From Lithospermum erythrorhizon (Eukaryota > Streptophyta > Magnoliopsida > Boraginales > Boraginaceae), in the NCBI GenBank assembly GCA_019722365.1, contig JADFUC010000714.1, forward strand, positions 124,001-188,000: a stretch of 64,000 nucleotides of DNA, given 5' to 3'. Position numbers and translations under genes: made by a program. A model generated the notes under the pieces. It had not been told where the DNA came from and did not search any database. It was given only the letters and a program-made list of their open reading frames with translations. Below, in pieces: positions 38,916 to 52,142 of the stretch; within the stretch, counting starts at the first letter, position 1, and every line of letters starts with the position of its first letter.

Positions 38916-41900
38916 GTCAAGAATATCATTTCTCATTTTCATTTCCTAATTATTTATCTCGCTTATGCAAGAAAATATACTTACGTTTCCCCATGCTTCT
39001 TGTGACCTGACTGACTTACCAAAGTTAATTACACTTACTCCCGCGGTAAATACACGTATCTCTTTGCTGGCAACAAAATTTAGGAAGACTTGAAGGAGTA
39101 GCACCTGGTAAAAAAACAAAGGTTGTTGCTATGCCCTGGTAATGACACCATGTATGAGGCTTTATGCCTTCCTAGGAAAGAGCGTCAAGTATTAATTACT
39201 TGATCCAAGTGGAAGTAATCATCCGTACATGAAGTGGATAGAGAATTATTCCTCTGAAAGTTTCCAGGTTTGGTTAGCTGAAGCTAAATAAATTCTTTTT
39301 ATGGTAAGAATTACAGGAGGCTTTTCATTGGTTATCCATAACATTTATTCTTGTAAAAATGTAGACATCTTCTCTTCAAACAGAGGACTTACTGGATAAA
39401 TTAAGCGTCTCTTTAACTGGTGAAGAGCTCGGCACTATCGAAAAGCTGTATCATCAAGCAATGAAACTTGAGATAGATTTCTTCTTAGCTCAACCACTAC
39501 TACAGAAAACTGTTGTCCCTCTTTCAAAAGGGCACAATCCTGAAGAAGACCAGATGATAATATTTTCTGATTTTGATTTGACCTGTACTGTTGTTGATTC
39601 ATCTGCCATCTTGGCTGAAATTGCCATATTAACTGCACCAAAATCTGATCAGAATCAGCCTGAAAATCAGATTGCTCGGATGTCTTCAGCTGATCTGAGA
39701 AATACATGGGGCGTCCTCTCAAAGCAGTACACGGAAGAGTATGAACAATGTATTGAGAGTATTCTGAGTACAGATAAAGGTGGAATTACTTCATTATTAA
39801 GATGACATTCTATTGGGTCTACTACTGATTGGATACAAAATTTCTTTTTATTAAACGTATGAGTGTTTTAATATAATTCATTTTCCTTTCAGCGGAAGAC
39901 TTTAATTATGAGAGATTGCATAAAGCACTTCAGAAACTCTCAGATTTTGAGAGAAGAGCGAATATCAGAGTAATTGAATCGGGTGTGCTCAAGGGTCTGA
40001 ATCTTGAAGATATAAAGCGAGCGGGGGAACGCCTAATTCTCCAAGATGGTTGCGCCAGCTTTTTTCAAAGCATCATGAAGAATGAAAAATTGAACGTGAA
40101 TGTGAATGTCCTTTCATATTGTTGGTGTGATGATCTCATCCGTTCTGCATTTTCACTGTGGGTATACTATTAACTTCGTTGTACATCAAGATAGGCTTCA
40201 TAGTTTGTCATATGCCTGTGTGAACTTGCCGTTTATGAGAACTTAAATTCTATGATATGGGTAAAGCCAGTGGTTTCTGCTTTATAGAAATTATGATTGG
40301 AACCTACAAGGTTTAAGAAATAAGTGAAAAATAAAATGAAAAGATTAAGAAAAATGAAGGGTAGATTGCATAGAAGATATCCAGTAGTGACGTGATTTCC
40401 TGCTGTTGAAGTACTCCTGTCCCACAACTGTGATGCATGACTTTAATTAGGTACAAGCATCTATCCTGTCCCTGACATTGGTACCAAGGATTGATCATTC
40501 TTGAGATATCTTTCCTATCATTAACCCAACAGTGTTCTGAAAAGATATATGGTGTTGCAGTGTATAGAGAATTTCTGAATGATTTATTTGTCAGTTTCTG
40601 ACTTCAGTCCTTTTTCTGTTTTTGGCAATTTTTTTCTTCAATAAATATTTTTGTTAGATGGCTATCCACGTCTTTTGACCATCAATTATCCATGTCTTAA
40701 TGCTTGGGTGTACTCAAAGACTGGGTTCTCTAATGTTTTCATATATTTTCATCAGGTGGTATAGATGATGTAGGAGTGCATGCAAATGAGTTTGTCTACC
40801 AGGAATCTCTCTCCACTGGTGAAATTGTTAAAAAAGTGGAATCACCTATTGATAAGGTTGAAGCTTTCAGTAATATTGTACAAAACTGCAGCAGTGACAG
40901 GAAGAATGTTACATTATACATAGGAGACTCCGTGGGAGACTTGCTTTGCTTGCTTGAGGCAGATGTTGGCATTGTGGTAGGTTCAAGTACAAGCTTGAGG
41001 AAGATCGACTCACTTTACGTATCTTTTCATTCCCATTATTTCCTGGCTTGGTGAAAAGCAGAAAGAATGTGCCAGCTATACCCTCTAGTTGGAAAAGGGC
41101 TATCTGGCTGCTTTATTCAATTTGCCAGCTGAGATAGACTTTATTCTGGGGGGCGTAGCTTTGTATCCCTCCTACATCAACTTACTTTCCAGCATCCAAA
41201 ATTGTTAATATACAAATATAATACATTACTTAAGGAGCTAGGTAGCTGATTTATTGTGGGCTACCTAGCTACGCTCTCCTATTACTTTACAGGGCATACT
41301 ATTCAGAAGTGTAAATGTGATTCTTCGTATGCAAGTGTCGTCTTAAGCTTCAACGATGGCTTTTGCAATGTGGTACAGAACTGTGCATCTGATCGCTTAT
41401 TCAGATTGGGAGCATGGCTACTGCTAGTACTGGAATAAATTTTAAAGAATTGTCATGGTGAAACTGTATTATATACATACCTATATGTGCTAGAATAGCA
41501 TGAAGAACTAAATGGTTGTTTTTGATTACTAGGAGACTGCTATATTCATTGGGTTTTTGACTGAATTTGCAGCTCTTGGTTGTTAAGATCTACTGGGAAC
41601 ATATACTTATGATCTTATATAATCTCTATTATTGGTAATTTTGTACTGCAATATTAATTTTGTTCCTGCTTTTGCTTACTGTTATGAGTTGATTCAGCTT
41701 GCAGGACCAGGGTGTTTGAACAGATTATTGTCTTCATGCATACATATGGGAAAAGCATGGTCTGTCAATTAGGATTGGTTTAGTGAAAGATTGCAACCAA
41801 TAATACTTTCTCCTCTTTTAATTATGATATTTTTCATTCTTAGCCAAAATTAAGAAGCTAACTAACACTTGTTAAATTTCCATTGAGTAGCTAGAGAGAA

Positions 41901-42010
41901 AAAGGGAATAAAGTTTTTGAAATTACTTCTTGGTTAATTTCCACAATTACATCATTTACATGCCTAAATTTGTCTTGTATGTCATTTTCTTTCACCTTGC
42001 TAAAAACATT
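38915..42010 (+). pseudogene. TH2: 5'-truncated duplicate of TH2 (HAD half and part of TENA)
   Basis: Repeats 19935-23055 at near identity, introns and 3' flank included, so it is a segmental copy and not a retrocopy. It lacks TH2 exons 1-2 (the first 109 residues of the TENA domain) and any evident promoter. The exon-3 equivalent (to 39267) is scrambled. The next exon, 39365-39779, is fully open and complete (EDLLDKLSVSLTGEELG, MKLEIDFFLAQPLLQ, FSDFDLTCTVVDSS, ESILSTDK). Exon 39893 to about 40160 is open but its splice donor is altered. The last exon starts at 40756, keeps GDSVGDLLCLLEAD, and breaks after SLRKI (about 41009), the stop being near 41156. Without exons 1-2 it cannot make TH2. 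A stand-alone HAD phosphatase is conceivable only if transcribed from a new promoter. Confidence 0.88.
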
Positions 42011-42365
42011 ACAGGCTTAAAGTATACATAAATTAACTAAAATATACCTGGATAAAACAAATAATTAAACATCTCTTAAACAAATAATAAAACAAATAAA
42101 TAATTAAACATAAAACAGCTAAACAAATAAACACTCTAAACATCTCTTAAACAAATTCTAAAACAAATAATTAAACATCTCTTAAACAAATAATTAAACA
42201 TAACAGCCCTAAAACATCCCTAAAACAGCCCTAAAACAAATAAAACAGCCCTAAAACATCTCTTAAACAGCCCTAAAACAAATAATTAAACATCTCTTAA
42301 ACAAATAATAAATAATTAACTAAAACAGCCCTAAAACATCCCTAAACAGCCCTAAAAAAGAAAAG
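42011..42365. repeat. Low-complexity array with CCCTAAA motifs
   Basis: Irregular repeats of AAACATCTCTTAAACAAATAATT and AAACAGCCCTAAAACATCCCT. CCCTAAA, the plant telomere heptamer on this strand, occurs about ten times, always separated by ACAG, ACAT or longer spacers and never as a pure tandem run. Confidence 0.75.
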
Positions 42366-42464
42366 AAAATGAACTTATATTTTAAATCGATTATTAAAGT
42401 TTCTATACTAATGGTTTTAAATCCGATTTTGTTTTAAATTTAAAAAAAAAAAAAATTTAATATA

Positions 42465-42625
42465 AGCGGCTGGCGCCACGGGCGCCACGCCCGCCTCAAC
42501 CAACGGGTCAGCCACAGCCACGGCGGTCAGCCACCAAATTCTCTTGCCGCCACCTGAGGTCACTGCGGCCCGGCGGCCGCCTCGCCTCGCCACACTGCCA
42601 TGGCGCCATCTGGCGCCTTTTCCAA
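42465..42625. other. Short GC-rich island
   Basis: About 70% G+C in otherwise AT-rich sequence, with repeated GGCGCCA words (42474, 42483, 42601, 42611). An A tract precedes it (42442-42455). No reading frame is supported. It is similar in character, not in sequence, to the GC island of the copia leader. Confidence 0.5.
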
Positions 42626-43254
42626 ACTAGTATCCGACTCAGATTTCAAGTCAAGGTCGAGGATAAAACAGTGCTTAATTTATCCTTCTATGTGGTAAAA
42701 AATCTGACACAAATCATGTCCCCTAAAGTTTTACCATGTGATCAAAGTTTTGATATCAACTTTTATCAGTTTCCTACTAAATTTATTTATAGTCGTATTT
42801 ATTTAAAATTAATTTCGCCCTCAAGCTTAATTATGGTAAAGAAGAGCATATCAAGTATTACACAAATATTAGAACTTTGGGATAGAATTTTAAATAAATA
42901 ATGATTTGGATCACTTTTAATAATTTAACAAAACGAATTAAAAATGAAAAACCAATTAACACCCCCACTCATCGTCTTTCATAGCAACCTCCTCCCCCAA
43001 TCATCTTCCTCCCCACCCCACACACGGCCTACCCCACCCCAGAATCTCTGATCCCACCCACCACCACTTATGTGTATTTTCATTTCTTGCTGGGTCCCTA
43101 CATATTCTAACATTAAACATCAATCTTCTCCAATATAATTGTTGCAGATGGCGGGAACCTAGATGGATTAGGTGGATTAAGTCTTCTATGTAATTCTCGA
43201 ATATAATTGTTCCAACAAGTTTTAATTGAGACAAACAATGATCTTTCAACGAAA

Positions 43255-43484
43255 AAGGACAAATGACCATTACTCTGAATTGAGAGAAATTAGATAAAGA
43301 GATTATAGTGAAGATATAACTTAAAAGAGAGAAGCCAATTCATATTTTTTATATCTTTAATGCTTAAAGCATTTACAATATATAAAGCTAAATTGCTCAT
43401 TAACAAATAATGACATAAAAATCTAAACTAAAAATGATTAAAACGTAATTAAATCATAATATGTAAGTAATGATCGACACTACA
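43255..43484 (-). repeat. 3' LTR of the split element
   Basis: Starts TGTAGTGTCGATC on the minus strand directly after the polypurine tract. The distal end has diverged, so 43255 is approximate. Confidence 0.65.
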
Positions 43485-44371
43485 TTTGCCTCCTCTTTTT
43501 GAGATCCTTATCCACAAGGACGTTAACAAGAAATGAACTCAAAGATGTTGTCTAAGATGTTGTTGATTCTGAACTTGAAATGATTAGCAATACCGGGGTC
43601 CCACATATGCTTCTTGAGAACTCCGTTATTTCTTGTGACCAGCTTCTTATCCAAAAAAGTTTTCAGATGATTCATGACAAACTTAACTTTATCATCCACC
43701 AAGTAAGGGACCATATAGTTCCCCTGTTGAAGGTTTCCTTGGAAATAAAAAAGTTTGTCAGTAAGGTTCAACATGATAATCTGATTGGTCTCAACATCTT
43801 TCAGGTGTAAGAATCTAGCATTGCCCATTTACTGATTTGTAGTAAACAACCATCAGAAGTCCATTTCAGCCACATGAATAGCATTTTCTTTTGTATATAT
43901 TGTTGTTGGAAAATGCATCAGTTGAATGGTATTTGGGACATTTAGAAACATCTTTGAAGCAAACCCTCATGGTACCAAGTGAATGAAAAAACCAGAAAAC
44001 CAAATTTGTTATTTGACTCACAAGAAAATAAAAAATCAAATGCTTTTGATATCACAATCAACCACTAAAATTCAAAACAAATTTTCATTTAATATAGTAA
44101 GTTGAATCTACATCGAAATCCCTTTGTGAACCGCAAATGATTATAGGGAAACATTACCCGCCTCCGATAGTGATGCCAAAAGATCTAAACCCAAACAATA
44201 GAAGGGGTTGGAGAGGACAAAATATTAGAAAAACCACGCTTGATGCCATAATTAGCGCCACCTTGACATCCAACAATAAAGTTCCCCATTAGAAGGCTTT
44301 GAGCCTTCATCATGCTTTGCAAGGTGGCCTATTACCTCAGCACAAATTTGGTGACTTCACTAGAATACATT

Positions 44372-44376
44372 GAAAC
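44372..44376. repeat. Target-site duplication GAAAC, left
   Basis: Five bases directly before the TG of the left copia LTR, identical to 53139-53143. Confidence 0.85.
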
Positions 44377-45354
44377 TGTTGAAATCAATAAAAATTGATT
44401 CCATTTTATTACGCCTGCCAAGTGAGCATCATATCAATTCATTTATCAGCAGAACGGATTACCTGAATCACACCTTAAGAATTGTATATTACTAGCTGTG
44501 GCTCTCATGATAATTTAAGTGCTATGAAATGAATGTATCTTAATTATTAATCGTAATAATAATAAGACCGGGTCAATATTATTATTATACAATCCTACTA
44601 TTATCCTGTTCGGGCGTCACACACATACAGCCGATATTCGAATTCATATTTCACGCATTTAAATTAAACCCGCACTCAGACATCGAGATTTGTCTAATAT
44701 ATATATTTGTCAAATATATATCGATGACAATCGTTAAACTTAAAAGTTTAATCAATTGCTAATTGAAATTGATGAATAACTTGATAGTTATTTGATAAGG
44801 ATCAGTTAGTATTTTTTTAATTGACTTGTTAAGTTAATTAAAATTGAACAACTCACTAAATGACTCATTATTTGATTAGAAGCACATAACGATTCCATTC
44901 AGCTTAACTAGCTTAAACTGATTTATTAACGAGCCGCTTAACTATGAAAATTAGCAAATGGTATTTAACGAAGAGACAAGGATTTTTTCATTTCATGAAA
45001 TCAAAAACCCTTGCCTCCCTCCTTGAAAACAAAGTACTCTCTCCCCATTTGAAGAGTTTTTCTTCCATTGTTCCTAAAAATCCCCAGCGCTGTGCTCTCG
45101 CTCGGCCAATCGATTCTTCCTGCACCTGGTGACATCTTTTTGGTAAGCTGGGTCAAGCACCGAGGGCTATTTCGAGAAGCGGACACACGTGAGTTTTAAT
45201 TTGAAGGGTGATTTTATCTGCCTTCCGCCGCAATGTAGTTAACTCGATTCATATCAGATATTATGTGTGTTAGATATCATATATCATTTCATGATCCTAG
45301 ATTTATGAATTCTGGGTGTTTTATCACAATTAAAATTCATACTAGATTCTAACA
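44377..45354 (+). repeat. 5' LTR of the copia element
   Basis: 978 bp, TGTTGAAATCAAT to AGATTCTAACA. It aligns with 52143-53138 as strings of perfect matches broken by clusters of substitutions and 1-5-base indels. It contains the AATAATAATA/TATTATTATT inverted repeat near 44555-44585. Confidence 0.88.
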
Positions 45355-47426
45355 AGGGTCTCAAGAGTCTACCTAAAATTGATGTATTTTATCTAATTCT
45401 ATTTGTGTGTATTCGTAGCTGTTAATTAATTCTATTATCTATGATTTGTATAACTAATCGATGAATATATGATATGAAAAAATCAACCCATTTTTATATA
45501 TATGTCACACGGTTGTATCATCAAATTATTGTATTGGTTTTGATGATTTGATATTTGTTTAATTGTTTCATGAAATGAAAGGATTAAAACTTGATTAATT
45601 TGCGTTTTGATTTTAGATAGAATCGTTTTCGATTTTATAGAGAGGGTTAGAAATTTCAGAAAATTTCGAAATTAAATCTGTATGTTCACGAACCTTTGAG
45701 GTTCATCTCAGATTTTTTCCAGATTTTTTGAAATTTTAAGTACTCCGAAAATTCATTGAATTTCTGGATTGTTTTGGATTTAATTGAAACACTAGAAGTG
45801 TTTTTAATGAAATTCTAATTAGACATGTTCAATAATGATATTTTGATGTTCAAATCGAATCTCACATAATTTTTTGAATTTTTAGAGCCTCCAAATCATT
45901 TTTACCAAAGTTGTACTCATCTAAAACCGAAATTAATTTACCAATATTCGCTGCCGGACTCTCGGCGGGAACCGTGCGGGGCGCGGCCCGCCCGGGATTG
46001 GGACGTGTCCCACACCCGTGAAAGCTCACGTCGTGACCACGCACTCACCCGCCACGCCAGAAGCAGTCGCTTGTCCCGCTGGGGTTCGCTGCCTTCGCTT
46101 AAAACCTAAATGTATTTTGCGTAATTTTTTTGGTTTTTAAAATTATTGGTACTACTCGTTTTAAAATGTTAAATCATAAATTTTAATAAGATAATCAATA
46201 TATATATCTCTAATGACATTACATTTGATTTATATTTCCTTTCATGATTATTTTCATTAATTGATAATTATTGAAAATATCATTTCTAATGGGTATCTTT
46301 TTCAAATTTTGAATTTGTAGTTAATTACTTGAAGTAATTATTCCATTATTTAAGTGGTTGGTAATTATTGTAATAATTATCATTAATCGTGTTGAATATA
46401 TTTAAATTAAAATTTATATTACTCATTAAATAACATAAAATAATGGATAATTAATTAGTCAATTATGAATACATTTAATTTAATTTAATTTAAATATATA
46501 TATGACATTAAGTGCATTTTTTATTTTATGTTTTGCCTATATATATTGTTACGGAACGGAATGGAGGCGCATGGGGATATTTAATTCACATTTATTTTTG
46601 GTTCAAGGTAGACATGTAAATGACCTACCGAAATATATCATTTTAATTCTTTTCTTGTTTCTCCCACAACCTTACATGTTGTCTAAGGTGGGATTAGTGT
46701 ATTTTCTTGTTTCTCCCAAGGAAGCTTATATGTCGTCAAGTGACACAGATTATAATCAGAATTACCTAAGCTGCATGAGATTCGAAAGTTCGTAAGACAA
46801 GAATCGTATTTAAGGCCAAATGTTATTTTCAAGTTTTAAATGCAGAGTCTAGTAATATATCATATATACTTGAATGTGCATTACTTGTTTTATTTTTTCA
46901 TGTTGTAATATATGTTGATTATGTGCTACGTCAGATGGTAAAATAAAAGCAGTATGAATAATAATCTCACCATTTAAAATTTAAGCAAAGTATCAGTCAA
47001 TTTTAAAGTTGTGAAATCACAGAATTATCTGGCACACCGCGATAAATAGTGTTACAGCTTTTGCAATTTGGATATGACAACGGATCATGTCAAGGATTTT
47101 CACTAACGTCAAGGGCTTCGCTGCATGAACACTCCAAGCAACTATTTTGGTTTAATTGGTACGCTTAACCGGTTTCTTCGTAGATACAAAAGCCCGCAGG
47201 ATCTTGAAAGTGCTGCTAGCTGACACAAGAGTTATGTAGTTTACATAATTGGTCGATAACCTACTATTATACTGCTTGGAATTTGAGAGTATAATAGATC
47301 GCTTTATACTCAATATATTTCGTGGAGATTTGCCATTAGTATTTACTTTACAATTCTATTTTGTAAGTGTTTAGTACGATAGTTTACTAATTCTGTTTGT
47401 TCTTTATTTACTTATTCTTGTAGAAT

Positions 47427-50400
47427 TATAATGGATACTTCCACTACTACTCTTAAGAACTGCCTGCTCAACACTTGAAAAGTCAGTTAAAGCCGAATAA
47501 CTCGAATTTTGACGACGATAAACTTGGAGAATCATTTTTCAAGCAAAGAGATAATCGAATACGTATTTAACAACAAGGTTCTTCCAACCTAATGATAGTA
47601 CCTCCATCGAAGTGATCCCACAAAAAAAGTATAAGTCTGATACGCTGGATGTCCAATGTCTCATACAATATGGAACCTTCGCCTGCATTCAATATGAAAA
47701 AGGCGGCAAAGATATGACATATACCGCAACTTCGAGGAATTATCTTTAAAAGAAGCTGTAAACGAGAGATATGACAATCGCTCGCGGTTTTCGTGACGCA
47801 AGCCGGGAACGGACTGGCTGCAAGCTCTCATATCATTAAAATGATACAGGCTTCGGCTCTATCGACTCAACGCCCGAAAGACTGTCTCTAAAGAATTAAA
47901 GGTGACTCATCTTTAAAGTCTCTTCGAAACAAATTCTTCGCCGAGTCATGAACTTCAATATGTACAAGTTTGAGTTATCTCTAAACGAATCAAGTATAAG
48001 ATGATCAATGAACGCCGAGACTAACCCGGTAAGACTAAGAATTTACTTCTTCTGCTTTCAGGTCCAAAATGCCAAGAAGAAGAAGTTTACCAAAGAAAGC
48101 CAAGTGGTTCGAGTAAATCCCAAAGTTATTTGGGACGTGAACACTGGTGAAGGACGATAAATGTCATTATCAGGGGAACCTAGGTCACCGAAGTCGACTC
48201 CGCAGAAGTTCACAAATGATAGAAGATGTCTCACGATCACCACCCTACGTGTAATGTGATGTTATTGATGTTTGTAGCCAACTTCCGATTCTACTTCTCA
48301 AGGGTGCTGTATTAATCAAGTTGTGATTTTCATATTTGTCATAATACGGTAGAACTCAAGTCACAGGGAGACTCGAAGAGATGGATCTACGTGTAGAATC
48401 CGCCAAGCGTCGTGAACCCTTTACAAGAGGGATCCATTAGTTTAAATTTACCCATCGGGCCTCGCTTTTAAACTTATTCCCAGCTTACGCACTGCTATCA
48501 GTTAAGAATATTATTTGCCGCTTTTGAACAATGATGGCTTTTCATTTCTAATAGATCCCAATGAATTTGTATCACTCAGAACGGGTAGTATTCTGCACCG
48601 GCCTCTTCTCAAATGGTCTATTTGTTTTAGAGCATGATTATTTGAGTCATATAAATATAAACTTAAAAAGGAATAAGCCTAATGACTTAAACCAAACATA
48701 CCTATGGCATTTGGTATCGGGTCATACACTAGAAACCTAATCAAGAAACTCCACTCCGGTGAAATACTTTAACAATTATGAATCATAATGATAAGTGCGT
48801 AATCTTGCCTTCTGGGTAAAATGACTAAATCACCCTTCGCTGGATACAATGAAAGGGAAAATTATTTATTGCTGATCATACGTAATTCATGGCGCGGGCC
48901 AATGAACACATCTCAGAAGAGGAGGTTATAACTACTTCATTGCATTTACTAATCATTATGATACCGTTTTGTGTATCTCGATGAGACACAAACACGAGTC
49001 CTTTCAGAATTCATGGATTTCCAAATGAAGCAAATTGAACAACACAATAAAGATTCTCCCATTGATGTAGGAGAATTATTTGTTCTAGCTTAATAATACT
49101 CATCTTGTGAGCGTGGTATTGTTTCACAACTCACTCAAATAGAACGCAACATAATGGCGTGTCTGAAAGGAGAAATCGAACCCTTCGATATACGGTTCGA
49201 CGATGATTTAGCCTATCCGATCTACCGTTAATTTATGTATATGCACTTTAAGCTGCACTAACCTTAAACGTATGTCCAACAAAGTCAAGAGAGAAACTCC
49301 CATGAACTGCCAAGCCTGGGAAGATTCCTGCTGGGTTTTATCAGATTCGGGCCGCGGCCTTATATTAGAGATTAACGGCGATAAACTTGCCCCCAAATCG
49401 ACACAAATGCTATTTCCATAGGATATCCAAAGGAAACAGCTTGGTTACTATTCTACCAAGTATTTGTGAATAGAATCTCATTGCTAAAATAAGAGCTGCT
49501 CCTGAACAGAATATCCGGCCCCTATGACTGGCACGGTGTTCATCTCTGGATAAGCTCAAGTTGATGAAGTTAATGTCGATGCATCTAATGCGTATATTCG
49601 ACGCATCACAAGAATTAAAAATTTCTTTATAGAAGATCCAGCTTTTGGATCCATGTGAAGTCATGGGAAGAAATCCAACTCCTTAGAGATCCAACAGATC
49701 GCCATGAACCGTAGCTGTACGCGAAGCCTTCATCATTGAAAGCCGATGAGCCCACTTCAGACAAAGAAGCGTATTTAATAGCAATGATGCCGACAAATGG
49801 CCAAATAGCCATGCAATCCGAGATGGATTCTGGTGTACTTGAACAAGGTTTCCGTTCTTTTGTTGATTTACCAATGGGGTTCGCCTATCAATGTAAATGG
49901 ATATTTAAGAAGTTAAACATGATGTTAATTTTAAAACGCCAATGTTTTCAAAGTTAATTTCAGAAGCGAAAAGCGTTTCAAACGAAGTTCACGGCATGAT
50001 TATGATGAAACTTACTCAGCTGGCTACGCTTTTAAGTCCATTCGATAATCTTAGCCATTCCCCGCATTTCATGACTACAAATATGGCAAATGGATGTAAA
50101 GACTGCTTCCCGAATGGAACAGAGGAGTGATGCGTATATGGTACAACCTCCAAGTTTTTTACATGTCCTAAAGCGATCTAAGAAGCGCAAGCTGCAAAGG
50201 TCCATATACGGGTCTTAAGCAGCATCCCGCACTGAAATCTACGCGCTTTGATTAATAATCAAAGATTTTGGTTTCTGGGCTAAGAACGAAGAAGAATCTA
50301 CAGATACAAGTTAAGGTAAGCTGAGCATGATCATTCATAGTCCTCAGATACTATGACATACTTATCATTGAAAACAACGTAGAAGTTACCGAACTCGGCC

Positions 50401-51345
50401 AAGCGATTGGTCAAAATATTTCTCAATGAAAGACTTAGGCGGCGATAATATATACTGAATAAAGATCTACCGGTGATCCGCCGAAGGCTAATTGACTTTG
50501 TCGATACTTTCATGCGGAATAAGGTAATGCAAAGGCTGGAACATGAAAGTAATTCCCAAGAAGGGTAATTCTACGAGATATGGAGTTCAACTCAAGAGAG
50601 TACAAAAATGGTCTCACTACTAGTACCGGTATGAACAAAATAAAAGGATTTACCTTTACGCCGGATATAGAATCCATCACGTACGCCATATTATGCACTA
50701 GACCCGATGCCAGAGCATGCGACCGAGCGTAACCAAGAGATACCAAGCTAATCCGTGAAAGCCACTGATCAGGAAGTGCATCTTGAAATATTTCCGAGAA
50801 GAATCAAAGATGCTTTTCAGTATACGCGGAGATGATGAAGCAGGTTACCGGCACACCGACGGCAAGATTCAAACCGGACAGACGACTATCGCTCCTCGCC
50901 TGTGCATGTATTTTGTCTCAACGGCGAGTAAGTATCTTCGGAGAGTTCCAAGTAGAGTACTATTGCCGATTCTACCACGGAATCTCGAGTACATCGCAGT
51001 TGTCTCAAGCCGCTAAAGTTAAGCATGTTGATTAAGAAATTCGTGGATCGAGCCGCGTAGTACCTGGGCTGAGGACCAATGGAGTTGCTTTAGACAATAT
51101 CGGGCGATAGCTCAAGCTAAGGAACCCCAAGCACATCACAAATCCAAGCACGTACACTAAAAGTATCACCTAATTAGAGATATGCTTAATAGACGGATAT
51201 TAAAGTGCATGAAAAGAACAGAAAGTTATTCTGCCGACTCCCTTTACCAAACTACTAAGTCAAAGTACGATGAAGATGCACCAACATAGGTCTTAGATGT
51301 ATTGCCGCAGCCGGGTAAGTTAAAGTTAAGCTGAGTCAAGATGTA
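47427..51345 (+). pseudogene. Broken copia gag-pol
   Basis: Polyprotein for capsid, protease, integrase, reverse transcriptase and RNase H. Gag likely starts MDTSTTTLKN (47430). The integrase zinc region (NIPMAFGIGSYTRNLIKKLH, about 48695-48755) and an integrase core piece (FVYLDETQTRVLSEFMDFQ, about 48970) are recognisable. Reverse transcriptase shows MQSEMDSGVLEQGF and VDLPMGFAYQCKWIFKKLN (49811-49920), LYVDDI-like remains (about 50350), SMKDLG (50426) and YAILCTRPDA (50684-50713). RNase H shows VTGTPT/GYTDASF-like remains (50842) and GAIAQAKEPQAHHKSKH (about 51100-51150). Dozens of stops and shifts break it, but domain order and spacing are normal. Identity to the copia family is clear; activity as read is excluded. 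Confidence 0.88.
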
Positions 51346-52142
51346 TCTATTATGTTATGTGAACAAATATTTAGTCATTTGCTGCTTCTATATTCTAGTA
51401 TACTTGTTTGGTGTCTATATGTTTTAAATTTCATATATAATATACATGTATCAGATCCTCAATGAAAGGAAAAGTTAAATCCTAGTTAGTCTATATATTT
51501 TCTGCAGAGTAACATGACCTGTTGATTACACCTCTTCAAGCCTAAACATAGAATAGCCAAAGGCCTCGGGTCGATGTTTGATAGTTAGTATGACAAGCAT
51601 CATATGACTAACATGGTATCACAATGATCAAGTTTGATCACGTTACTGCTAGCATTTCGCGATCAATACTATCGGGTCGCCGGCCCTATGATCGGGAGAG
51701 CCGTGGCGACCGAAACGAATTCATAGAAGATATGGTTATCTCAGGTCATAAGGATATTTGTTTAGAATTTTAGGTCCGACAATTCTGGGACCTACTTCGT
51801 ATATAACTATCTCGTGTTATATAGGCTCTATACTTCTTTGACTATGACCAAACGCCCCGCCTAAAATGAGATTATAACGACATATGTTGGGTCACACAAA
51901 TGAGTATAACGACAGATGTCGATATATCGGGGAGTGGATTTATCCATCCTGATATACAAGGAAGATCTCGTGCCTCTCTCATTGCATCGATTGGTTGCAT
52001 GGACGCCATAAATGCTTATTCAGCCTATACTCGAGTAAAGAAAGTTAAGTGGTGTTTTATGTCACACTTCTATGGTTAGCCTATGACCAAGTGATCGTGT
52101 GTTAAAGGAATTGTAAGGTAATTGTCCGTTATGGGCGTTGGG

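Noticed and set aside
42011..42365. True interstitial telomere
   Set aside because: No two adjacent CCCTAAA heptamers are found; all are separated by other bases.
46502..46795. 97-codon frame with two hydrophobic stretches in the copia leader
   Set aside because: Not open in the sister copy at the equivalent place (about 2700-2990, minus strand), and it contains an internal direct repeat; most likely chance.
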